Below, piece by piece: positions 11,349-21,149 of a DNA stretch of 64,000 nt; positions within the stretch are counted from its first letter, which is position 1; each line of letters opens with the position of its first letter. The stretch lies in NCBI RefSeq assembly GCF_001653235.2, contig NC_035791.1, forward strand, positions 3,348,001 through 3,412,000, given 5' to 3'. A program made the position numbers and the translations under genes. The notes under the pieces are model-generated. The model did not search any database. It saw nothing but the letters and a program-made list of their open reading frames with translations, and was not told where the DNA came from. The DNA is from Pochonia chlamydosporia 170. Its lineage: Eukaryota > Ascomycota > Sordariomycetes > Hypocreales > Clavicipitaceae.

Positions 11349-12434
11349 ATGGAGGTCATCACTTTGATGCAAGGCGACGAGATGTCCGATCTCACTCCTC
11401 TCTTTCTTGTTCACGCAATCTCTGGGGTTGCCCTCCCTTTTCTTCGTCTAGATTCTCTCAGTGATGAAGATGACAGACCCGTGTACGGCATCACAAGTCC
11501 TCTACACTGCCCTGGTGGTGATAGTTTCAAGTATCCCACAAGCCTCAAGGATTTGGCTGCGTATTATCTCAAAGGCATTCGAGAAATCCAACCCGAGGGG
11601 CCATATCTCTTAGGCGGTTGGTCCATGGGCGGCATGATTTCCATGTTCATGGCACAGATGCTGGAAGCCCAAGGCGAAGAAGTCATCAAAGTCATCATGA
11701 TCGATTCCGCAAACCCGGAAGTGTTCCCGCAATTCAAGAGTGAACAAGAACACCGTGCTCTCGCCAAAGCCACGTTCAACCGCACTGTTTCTGGCGGTGG
11801 CTTGCAATCCGACGACGACGAGGGCAGCGAAGATGGCTCTACCGTTTCGTCTCCAATCGGACACAACTTTGCCGCTGGCGATTACAAGTTGTCTTTCTCC
11901 CGACGGTCTAGTACCTGGAATAGTGCTTCAAGCTCAACAGTTTCAAGTGCTCGATCTAGCGCGGCAAGCATCTTCGACACCAACAGCCCCATCACGTTTC
12001 TTGAGTCGCCGCTCTCCGACGCATACTTGACTGATGATTCCGAGTTCGATTCAGACTGTGACACGGAGTGTGACGAGCCTCCTGCTATGGAAGACTTCAT
12101 GCAGCAGATCAAGACGCACATTCACCGTGGCCTTGGTCTCATTTCGAACGTGAAACCCGGCGATCTCTTTGAACCAGGCAAGAAATCCAACTTTGATGCT
12201 ATTCTCATCAAATGTACCACAGAGATACCTTGTGCTGTGCGAAAGCCTGAGATCTTTCCTGGTGCTCAGCTCATTGAGATCGTCATGCGTGAGCGCAACA
12301 TGCGATGGGATCCTGCCCAATTCCGAAGCTTTGAATCTATTCCTTTCAGCGGCGACCACGATGGCGCATTTCAGCCTCAGTATGTGGAAGAACTGAGCTC
12401 CATCCTCAGAGAGTGCATCGAAGATGTTGAGTAG
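11349..12434 (+). CDS. Free-standing thioesterase-domain alpha/beta hydrolase
   Basis: A single exon of 361 residues. It has the nucleophile elbow G-W-S92-M-G-G, an acid candidate D119 at the end of the next strand, and the catalytic His candidate H337 in S-G-D-H-D-G near the C terminus: the triad order of polyketide/NRPS-type thioesterases. The N terminus is the usual substrate-side strand with LFLVHAISG as oxyanion region. Such enzymes hydrolyse acyl chains from carrier proteins or CoA, in the cytosol. Between residues about 148 and 246, where the lid helices normally sit, there is a low-complexity Ser/Asp/Glu-rich insertion. The Met at 11349 is chosen because upstream frame has no conserved content. 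It neighbours P450, flavin oxidases and a transporter, which suggests a biosynthetic role, but no carrier-protein enzyme is in the window. Confidence 0.88.
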   Translation: MEVITLMQGDEMSDLTPLFLVHAISGVALPFLRLDSLSDEDDRPVYGITSPLHCPGGDSFKYPTSLKDLAAYYLKGIREIQPEGPYLLGGWSMGGMISMFMAQMLEAQGEEVIKVIMIDSANPEVFPQFKSEQEHRALAKATFNRTVSGGGLQSDDDEGSEDGSTVSSPIGHNFAAGDYKLSFSRRSSTWNSASSSTVSSARSSAASIFDTNSPITFLESPLSDAYLTDDSEFDSDCDTECDEPPAMEDFMQQIKTHIHRGLGLISNVKPGDLFEPGKKSNFDAILIKCTTEIPCAVRKPEIFPGAQLIEIVMRERNMRWDPAQFRSFESIPFSGDHDGAFQPQYVEELSSILRECIEDVE

Positions 12435-13786
12435 TTGACGGTCTCTGGAAACACGGAATCCCTCACATGAACTTATACAATTGGTGCGTTTCTAGCATTT
12501 GCGTGGGTCAGATTTTTGAACTCTTCTATACCTTTACGTCGGGATCGATGGATGGAGTTGGGAGTTGGTATTTTCCTTCTGCATCACTTGCTGCTGGCGT
12601 CAGCATCAAATTTCCTTGTCTACATTTCTCTTTTCCTAATTTGTCCCGATAATGGTGTTGGGTCATGGCATTCCTACGTTTTATTACTATCATCTGTAGC
12701 TCATCTCACTTTGTACTTCAATCAAGAGCATATCATCCTGCAGCCCCTTTGATGAAAAATGTAGTTCAAATTAAGCTGCTGCCATGACACTCCGGAGGTC
12801 CCAACTCATCGATTCATCTGCACATTGATGCTTCCCCCACCACACCAGTTCTATAAACTGCCTACCGGATCCCCGCCTATCTCACACTCAGTGTGTCTTC
12901 AGCAACTTTAGAAAAGCCGCAGATCACCCTGCATTTGCCGAAGGCGAACGGCCAACATGCGAAACGGATGGCACAATAGAGTAACATTTCAGAATGTAAA
13001 CATCGCAAGGCTGAGCTACAAGCCCACTGGAGACGTGTCTCTCCGTCTATCGTTGACAGTGCAACACAACGTGACCTCTGCTGAGGCTGACTTTAGAGTT
13101 ATAGAAATGATCATATACGTGGCTGGGTCACACTTAATCACACCATCCTATTGTCTCGGCAAGCCAAGATGGAATTTTAAAAATATTCGCTCATCCTTCC
13201 ATTGGAAAGTTGATAAATGTAACATCTCGATGCAAAATCCCAGCTGGGCACATCGTCTTTTTCGCCCCCGACATGAGCCGGAGAGAAGCTACATGAGCCC
13301 TTCAGGCGCTAAAGCATGCTAATTAGGCCTCTGTATAGTTTTAGGCTCCTTGTAGCGTCCTGGAATTTGTCCTTTGTTTCAAATAGCAGATCCAGGACGT
13401 TTGTGAACAGGATTTCTCATTCGTTGATGTAAGTCGCATGTCCGGGACGCGGCTCGCGGCTTTGGGTGAGATCGCGTAGCGAGGGTTGGTGTCAGCATTT
13501 CATAAACTATTGGTTTCTGGAAATGTTCCATCGGTAATCAATCACGGCTGTCTGGAATAGGTAGGTACTATAGAAATGCTTCAATGACGGGGTTTGTCTA
13601 CATGATGTCGAGCTTAAGATCAGGGGCGTGTGCGTATTGAACACTCAAGTACATGTAAAGAGTCCCAGAATGGCAATTCCCATGAGAAGATTTTTAAATT
13701 CTCGTCACAATATTGTAAAGCTAGAGCCAAATATCCCTCAATATGAAAGTAGAACCTAGAGTTGCTGCCAAGATCATGTCCTGTCA
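12435..13786. other. Spacer between thioesterase and P450 (tail to tail)
   Basis: About 1.35 kb between convergent genes. It contains a 121-codon plus-strand frame (12957-13322) with no recognisable domain, probably chance. A CTCCGGAG palindrome occurs near 12790. Nothing else supported. Confidence 0.4.
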
Positions 13787-15316
13787 TCAACTAGCTTTAT
13801 TCATCCGTACCCGTACGCCACCTCTCAGCCATGGTGTGCCAACCTTGTCAAAGTTGAGATTGGAAAAGTCAGTCTTTTGCTCAATCTCCTCATTCTCCCA
13901 ATCAAAGTCATACTCTCGCAAGAGGGTGGCAACTGCCCGGGTCACCATTATCATGGCCATTTTCTCCCCAACACACCTGTGGCTGCCACCGCCGAATGGG
14001 AGGAATTTCACACCACCTGTTTTGTTATCCATTTGAATAATATCTCCTTCGTCGCTTATCCATCTATAGGGATTCCAGACTTCTGGTTCAGAGTAGTTGT
14101 TTGGGTCGAGGTGTGTAAGGTATGGACTGATGGAGACGACTGCTCCTTTTGGGATATTGATGTTAGATTCGGGGATGCATACATTCTCGCGAGCTAGCCG
14201 TAGTAGCTTCATTCCACAGTAGTATCTCGTTGTTTCCTTAATGCAAGCTCGGAAGAGAAGTGATTCTTCATCTTTGGGGTTCGCGCGTAATTCGGCAACT
14301 ACCTTTTTCATGATAACTGGGTGTCGCATCAGCTGTATTGTGTCAGTGATATGGCTCGCAGTAGCAACCAATTCCACTTACAGCAACTATGTTCCATGAA
14401 ATACTAGCGGCGGTACTGGTGTGTGCAGCGAACATCAGTATAGTGTGGTGACTTGGCATGAGGTGTCTCAGAGGCGCCGTCGCGCTGTCTTCCATGGTGA
14501 ACGTGACGTAGTCTTGTAAAGGTCGGCTTTCGTCTCTTTTAGATATAGTTCTTTCATCGAGTCGCTCTGTGAAAATTGCTTTGAAACGGTCCCGGGCCTG
14601 CTTTAGTCGCCGCGCTGGTGGGTGAGGCACCCAATCCGGCAAGATGAATGACAATAAGCTCCCAATATCGGCTTCCATCGAATGTAATAGGTTGAAAAGT
14701 TCTGCAACATGATTTTCGTAAAAGTCTTGTCCCATAAGAGATCTAACAATTATCTTATGGACGAGATAAGAGACCGTATCGAATAGCTCGAAGCCATCCC
14801 AACCAGCCCACTCTACGGCGGCTTTCCGCGTCTCCTCTACCGACACATCGGAAGCATATTGTTGCGCTGGCCCGCAGCTCACGTAGCGACTAAGTGAAGA
14901 TAAAAGCGTCCGGTAATGATCCCAGTAGCCGTGATCAATAATTTTATTCAAGAAGAGTCCCTGATGGAAGTCAGTGTTGAAATCACATGGCATAGCCTGG
15001 AGGAAATGCTCACCATTCCCCCAACGAATGACCAGACATCTTCACGTGTTTCTAGGTATACTTTGTTGAGATCATTCCCACGAAGCCAAACATTGTATAC
15101 TGAAAGAACCTGGATGCTGAAAACATCACCACATTGCCTTGTTGCTTTTTGAATGAGTCCAATGGGCTTGATTGCAAAGTCTTTGGCGTCATTTAAAAAG
15201 GGAAGAGTCCCTTCACCTTTATATCCGGGAATGGATATCTGCGAATGGGGCTTCAGAAATATTGAACTAAAGGCAACAGCAGCAAGTGAGATTATGACTA
15301 GGATGACAAGTGCCAT
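13787..15316 (-). CDS. Cytochrome P450, CYP51-like, three exons
   Basis: Exons 15316-15014, 14960-14382 and 14332-13787 give 1428 nt, 475 residues, with phase-0 introns of 53 and 49 nt. An N-terminal hydrophobic anchor (about residues 1-22) places it in the endoplasmic reticulum membrane. The I-helix reads A-A-H281-T282-S, the ExxR is E327-T-T-R330, and the haem loop is F-G-G-G-S-H-R-C414-V-G. The His-Thr pair in the I-helix and the haem-loop style recall the CYP51 (sterol 14-alpha-demethylase) clan rather than the commoner Asp/Glu-Thr type. It is unlikely to be the housekeeping CYP51, because its neighbours are accessory oxidative genes; a sterol- or terpenoid-like substrate is a guess. It is divergent from the MFS gene across a shared 1.2-kb promoter region. 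Confidence 0.9.
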
Positions 15317-15523
15317 ATTGGTAGTAAGGTCGAGAAGCCCTTAGAGGCTTGCGGTTGCTGTCGGGCGAGACGAGCACTTCTTATCCAATATTTCCAGGCT
15401 GCTCCCTTAACCACTGAATACTTCAAAAAAGGCAATAATTGTATAAATATAGCTTGTTGCGTGGATAAAAACCACGAACCTCCGACACTGCGAGGCATAT
15501 CTTGGCCACGTCCACTCCGTGCA

Positions 15524-15544
15524 AGACACGGAGTCACTTGATGT
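15524..15544. promoter_or_regulatory. Palindromic CCG/CGG candidate operator
   Basis: A perfect inverted repeat: ACTCCGTG, 5-nt loop, CACGGAGT. It includes TCCG-N9-CGGA, the everted half-site layout used by many Zn2Cys6 dimers. It is about 210 nt upstream of the P450 start codon. Function is inferred from layout only. Confidence 0.4.
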
Positions 15545-15673
15545 TGATGGCACCGTCTGATCAAACACGATAGTCCCGATTGTAGCAAAAGATAAAAAGG
15601 CTCAGTTTTAGAAATGGTGCAGTTAAGGTGTTTCGTATTGCTTGGCTGTGCCCAAGTGAGTTCCCACCGACGC

Positions 15674-15689
15674 TCCGTGGTGTAGCGGA
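15674..15689. promoter_or_regulatory. Second TCCG-N8-CGGA candidate operator
   Basis: TCCG and CGGA half sites are separated by 8 nt, 150 nt from the perfect palindrome in the same divergent promoter. Spacing differs by one base from the first site. Binding is not shown. Confidence 0.28.
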
Positions 15690-16533
15690 TGTCGAAGCCT
15701 TCCATGTCCGAAGCTCGTGACAAGGCGATTCAATTTGCATGCACAAAGTCACCTGGGCTTTAACTCGACTTGACAATAAATGGCGACGTCAGGTGTCAAA
15801 GATCGTCGTGATATCCAGCCTTAACTTTAGGCCGATCGGGGCTGGCGGTTGAGTTCATCGACAGTATCTTCGCCATTCGGAGTAATAGGCTATACTTGGT
15901 CTCTCCGTTAGCCTCATTTAGAGTTGGATGCATGCAACATCGGCACTTGCCGGGCAATTGGGGATCTGCAAGAATGACAGTGCCCTCAATGGCGGTGAAG
16001 GTAGTGGTGATGAATGGTGATGGTTGCGAATTGAGAATACGTCAGGTGTGTGTTGTGTGTTGTTTTGTGCTCAATGTTGGCATCGATGATGTTGGGTGAA
16101 ATGACGCGAGCCAAAGGCAAAGGGGCAAAAAGAGTCATTTGGAGCAAACAACTATCACAACGCATTGTATTGCAGTATTTAGCGATCAAACGGTTTGTTT
16201 CCATGATAATTATCATTATCTATGATGCTTGGCATTCCCCAACATTGGACTTGACATTGACCGTCAAGTCCAATCTGCTCATTCCTTCTGCCCGCTGGCA
16301 CGAACGCCGCTGCCATTTGATGGCCCACGACTTACGTGGACTGACACGGACATCTGGACCTCTTTCCCTTTCCCTTTCCATTGATGTTTGCACCGCAGAA
16401 GTTGGAAGACACTTGACGTCTGCTTCAACATTGAGATCACGTTTGCCCCTTTCGCATCATCTTTTTCTCGCATCAGTTACTCCAGCTTACAATTCTTTTC
16501 ATTTGTGCAACGTGATGCACGTCCCTCCGATTC

Positions 16534-18323
16534 ATGATTCTCAACATGGACGACACTCGGCCGCCTTGTAGATCCCTCGTTTGGCACGAATCGACATATT
16601 TATCTCCAAGTGCAGCTTACGAACGGTTCCAGTCTCGACACAATACTACAGGTCCTGAAAATTCTAAAAGATTTCGATTTCAATGCCCTGGTATTCTCAC
16701 CCTTGATAGAGCCTCGGGTGAAACTTCGAATGCCTCGACATGCAATTCTCGGCCTCCCTTAGCGACCAACTCTGCCAAGTCCTCCTCTTGGCCGCGCATG
16801 AAGTGGTCTAAAAGGCAGCAACTATGGGTGCCGGAAAGCCCAGATACGGATAGCAGCGCTGAGAGCAGGGGAAGCAAGACGAGTGTTGGAAGATGTCGTA
16901 TTGGCGTGCCGGATGGCGGTTGCCGCGCCTGGCTTGTTGTGGCTGGCGGGTTTTTTAATTTTGTTGTTGCTTTTGGTGAGTCTCAATACTGAATACGGCC
17001 CAATTTGCGCCAAATTTGACACTCTAGGCCTTTTGAACGCGTTCGCGAGCTTCCAGCAGTTGTACAAGTCTGATGACGAGAAGAAACAGCCATGGCCCGA
17101 TCCCACGGCTGCACAGATTTCATAGATTGGAGGTGTTCAGGTAGGCACAGCCAAGAAAATGACACAAAATTCCAACTTCTCACGGTCATTAGCTTTGTCT
17201 TTCTTTCTGCGGTGGCCCAGCGGCTGGATTCATATTTGACAAATGGGGAGCTCGTCGGCCGTTGCTCTTGGGAACTGCATTTTGTTTCGCATCATTCATC
17301 GGGGCGGCGTACTCCAAACAGTTCTCCCACTTCATCGTCACACAAGGTGTTCTTTTTGGGATTGGAATTGGATTGATGTATGTTTGTACACCCCCTCTAA
17401 CCCAGTGCCTGAGCTGATAATATCGGCCCCGTGACAGATTCTACCCTACCACCAGCTCGATATCGGAGTGGTTCAACCAGAAGAGACCATTGGCGTTGGG
17501 GATAGCCACAGCTGGAGCTTCTGTTGGTGGAGCTTTTTGGCCCATGTTAATCAGTCGACTCCACGACGCTGTAGGTGGACGTGTACTTCATGGAACTATC
17601 GCCAGCATTGCGACGCCGCTGCTCCTTGGCGGCTGTTTTCTTGTCCGAGAAAGACAAGGGGTGGCCGGTCACGATACATGCGGCGAGCAAGCTGAGCCTT
17701 CGGAAAGGAGTATTCGGAAAGCCATCTTGGAGTATCGATTTTTGATGCTGAGCCTCGCTCTTTTTATTCTCTATACTGGACTCCTGATACCGTTCAATTT
17801 CATCGCAGATTTTGCCAAGGACCAAGGTGGCATGAAGGACGACTGGCCACATAACCTCGTTGCAATTACCTATGCAGGCTCTTTTTTCGGTAGAATTGGC
17901 TCCGGTTTACTTGCAGATAACATTGGATGGTGAGTACAAGTCCCTTCAGTATGCAGCGGCTTCCAAAAGTCCAACATACTAAATGGAACTAGCTTCAACA
18001 CTATGGTTTTGATGGGTGCTCTTGCGAGCTCGACAACACTATGCTGGCAATGGATGACTGAAAAAACAACACTGATCGTATCTGCTGTTCTCTTTGGGCT
18101 TTTCTCAGGGGGCGCAGTACCATTGGGTTCAGCTTGTGTTGCTCAAACGACTCCAGACATGGGCCACATTGGACTGCGGATCGGCGTCATGATGGCTTTC
18201 TGTGGTCTTGGGGCCCTCGGCGGAGGTCCGATAAGTGTGATTATAAAGGAGAAAACCGGAGTATGGAATTATGTTCTGATCTATTCTGCTGCCACTTCTT
18301 TCCTGGGTGCGTTGTGCATTTAG
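16534..18323 (+). pseudogene. MFS transporter (monocarboxylate-permease-like) with in-frame TAG at a conserved Trp
   Basis: Exons 16534-16975, 17028-17140, 17193-17377, 17438-17929 and 17993-18323 join in phase to 521 codons. The N terminus is a long hydrophilic cytosolic extension (about 125 residues). Then comes the P-D-G-G-x-R-A-W signature of the fungal MCH family (residues 126-132), the start of membrane segment 1, and later F-D-K-W-G-A-R-R-P, the usual MFS loop between segments 2 and 3. Around twelve segments are readable. The only defect is codon 180: TAG at 17123-17125 in the string I-S-stop-I-G-G-V-Q, where the family has Trp. The rest of the gene is intact, with clean splice sites downstream. 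Explanations: a recent nonsense mutation, a sequence error, or a UAG-to-UGG A-to-I recoded site as known in Sordariomycete sexual tissue. Start could also be the Met at 16546. Confidence 0.75.
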
Positions 18324-19111
18324 TTAGTGAGACTCTGTTGGGAGCGTCGGTGGTTGGCAAAATTTTAGCTTGCCTGTATTAAGCAACAAATTTGTTACCT
18401 AGGCAAATGTATTGCTCAACTTTGCCAGAAAAGACCTAAAGAGAGGCTCCATTACTACTAATATCAATACCAAGCACTTGTTTTTCACACCATGCCACAG
18501 GCCCTCAAGAGGCTCAGACTGACATTCTCAAGTCATTAATTCATCAAGCTAATTTTAATCATGTTTCTAGCTTTATAATCCTTGCGGGTTTCACAGATTT
18601 CAAGAAACTGCCCGTTCATTACACCTCCAATATGCGTAGATGTCATATTGCCGCCGGGCTGGTCGTCTGGCCTCGGTGGCTCCGTGGGCTTTGGTCTCGG
18701 CATTGATACCCAAGTTGCGGCCAAAACCTTCCTTTTCACCAGAATTTCGCCACAATCACAAGAGGTCGTCTTTCTGTATTCGATTTCGGGGTCAATAAAA
18801 TGCCCATTGGCCGTATATGAGAGCTGCCGCCCTCCGCCGGATGCCGGGGCCGAATAGTCGTTCCGGTCGTATGCGGATTGATTGGCACCTAGGTTTTTCA
18901 GGACTCCTTGAATTCGAATAAGAAATACTTTCATTAAACTCGTCAGAATTGTTTGGAACGGGAGAGCTAATTACTCCGCTTACTTTACATGAGTTGATCT
19001 AGTTACATCCATCGCGATGCCGTTCATCCATTTAAGGCACCGTCTGCACAGTTTGCAGTCACACAAGTTGCCAATATGAGACACTGGGAAGAAGGTCTCG
19101 CAATCTAGATC
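18324..19111. other. Spacer between MFS and BBE oxidase genes
   Basis: About 0.8 kb containing the BBE promoter and, on the minus strand, a possible small gene at 18536-18934 (listed separately). Nothing else seen. Confidence 0.35.
18536..18934 (-). CDS. Small hypothetical protein, 132 residues
   Basis: A single open frame with no intron. The protein has no signal peptide or membrane segment. It shows a Cys-Asp-Cys followed by a basic stretch, and a Pro-rich middle. I do not recognise a family. It lies between the transporter and the oxidase, antisense to both. The composition looks protein-like but an open frame of this length can occur by chance. Confidence 0.3.
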   Translation of the reverse strand: MKVFLIRIQGVLKNLGANQSAYDRNDYSAPASGGGRQLSYTANGHFIDPEIEYRKTTSCDCGEILVKRKVLAATWVSMPRPKPTEPPRPDDQPGGNMTSTHIGGVMNGQFLEICETRKDYKARNMIKISLMN

Positions 19112-20838
19112 ATGAAGGCATTAACAGCATGTTTGGCCCTATGGGCAAGTTTGGCGATCGGGAGTCCGTCGCAGGGTCGAGACTTGCGAGGATGTGTAGC
19201 AAGGGCACTGGGGGGAGCGGAGGACCGCATCGTTGGACCAAATGATACCACATACACTGATGCCCGTATTGGAGAGTCAATTCAGTGAGTTCCTAAATAC
19301 ACTGATACTATTGCAAGTCTGATATGTGTAGGTTCGACCAGACGCCAGCTTTGATAGCTTACGCCAACGACGCATCCCAAATCGTACCGCTTATCAAATG
19401 CGCACAACGGTCTGGCATCAAAGCCGTTCCTAGAAGCGGAGGGCATCAGTAAAACTCAAAATCTATTACAAAATTAACATAATCAGCTAACAGCAACAGC
19501 TTCATGGCATATTCCGCCCTCAGCGACACACTCGTCATCGACATCACCCACATCGACTATGTCCACGTCTCCCCTGACAAATCCACCGCCCAGGTCGGCG
19601 CGGGCATACGCCTCGGAGCACTCTACACTGCTCTTAGTTTGCACGGCCGCGACTGGCCTGGCGGTATTTGCCCTACGGTCGGATTATCCGGATTCCTGGG
19701 CGCAGGAGGCTTCAATATGCAGATGCGCACTCTGGGCATGGGCGTAGACCACGTCATTGGTGCAAAAGTCGTGTTATCCAACGGTCGTCTCGTTAATGCT
19801 TCACCCAGGGAAAACAGCGATTTATTTTGGGCGATCCGTGGAGGCGGAGGAGGCTCATACGGCATTGTCGTCGAATGGACGCTGAAACTCTCGCAGTTTC
19901 CTCGCTCGTCCATGGTTCAGATAAAGTGGAATGAACCTGATACGCGGGTTGATATCGCGACTCGCTTCTTCGAGTGGGCGCCGAGGACTGATCCTGCATT
20001 CATGTCCTCTGTGAATGTGTATAAGAACCGCACCGAAGTACTGGGCTGGTGTCTCGGTTGTACGCTCGACCATGCAAGGACGCTAATGAATTCATCTGGT
20101 CTACTGGGAATTGGAAAGCCGGAGATACACATCTCAGGGGGGTGCAACTCCATCAACGCCCGAATGTTCGGATACATCGTCAGCGAGTGTATTCCCGACG
20201 TCGAAGTAGCCAAGTACGCTCCCCTAGCGATGAACACGGTCCAACAACCATTCACACAAGTCGGCACATATCCCCAATTCACATGGAATCAAACCCTTCA
20301 GGATCCAAAATCCCCACAGGCGCAAGCGTGGCCGCGATTTCGAAGACTAAGTAAGAGCTTCTTTGTGCAGAAAACCAAGAAGCTGGGTAGGGATGCCGTG
20401 CAAAGTCTCGTGGATCGATTGACGGAGCTGCCAGATGAGGTGGCCGGTTGGGGAGAGTGGCATGCGTGGAATATTAGTCGTAGGGGGGGTGATCAGTCGG
20501 CTTTTGCGTGGAGGGACGAGGCGTATGCTCATTTGGAGTTTATACTGACGGGGTCGGAGGATGGCAGGAAGCAGGAGAAGCTGGCGGAGTGGACTAGAGA
20601 CCTAGAAGGATATTTGAGGCCATTGACGGGGTGAGTTGCTCGTTTTGGTTGCAGGATTGTGCTGACTTGTGAGTGTGATAGGCCTGCGTCGTATGCTGGA
20701 TATATGGATGCAAGTATTTCCACGGATCCGCTGATGTCGTATTATGGACGAAATGTGGATAGGTTGCAGAAGATCAAGGCCAAGTATGACGCTGGTGACT
20801 TTTTCGACAACCCGTTGGGTATTCCCCCTGGTCGATAG
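19112..20838 (+). CDS. Secreted BBE-type FAD-linked oxidase, four exons
   Basis: Exons 19112-19284, 19332-19448, 19494-20630 and 20682-20838 give 1584 nt, 527 residues, all phases matching. A signal peptide covers about residues 1-18. The FAD-binding (PCMH) domain contains R-S-G-G-H96 and, 60 residues later, G-I-C156-P-T-V-G: the His and Cys that make the bicovalent 8-alpha-histidyl/6-S-cysteinyl FAD of berberine-bridge-like enzymes. The glycine-rich G-G-G-G-G-S-Y-G motif follows. The C-terminal BBE segment reads Y-A-G-Y-M-D, where the family usually has YxNYxD, so the Asn is replaced by Gly. Expected role: oxidation of an alcohol or C-C/C-N bond-forming oxidation, secreted or in the secretory pathway. 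It closes the right end of the accessory block and is convergent with the IFRD gene. Confidence 0.92.
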
Positions 20839-21149
20839 ACGAGGTCCATGTTGTAGCTGAGATGGTGGTACATCAGGCATAGATTCCAGGCGGGAAATTT
20901 GCAAATGAAAAGAATGCAATGCCATTGATTCTACTCTATCGTGTACTTGTACCCAACCTGTTGCCGCTCCGTACTGGGGATTATATCACCACCCATCGCT
21001 TTTACGTTCAAATACCCGCATCCAAAACGCCGACCCATCTTGATATTGACCTTCTGGTAACCCAAAGACAGCATTGATTCAATCCATGTAAACACACAGA
21101 AGGAAGAAAAAAAAGGAATGTTAAATTGATCAAATCTTAATCGTCATGC
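20839..21149. other. Short convergent spacer
   Basis: About 310 nt of 3' flanks of the BBE oxidase and the IFRD gene, including an A-rich tract (about 21104-21117). No gene. Confidence 0.4.

Larger units (their letters stand above)
15317..16533. promoter_or_regulatory. Shared divergent promoter region, P450 / MFS
   Basis: About 1.2 kb separates the P450 start (minus) from the MFS start (plus). It contains two TCCG...CGGA everted-repeat candidates for Zn2Cys6 binding (listed separately). No gene supported here; a minus-strand frame at 15298-15776 has no domain. Confidence 0.45.
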
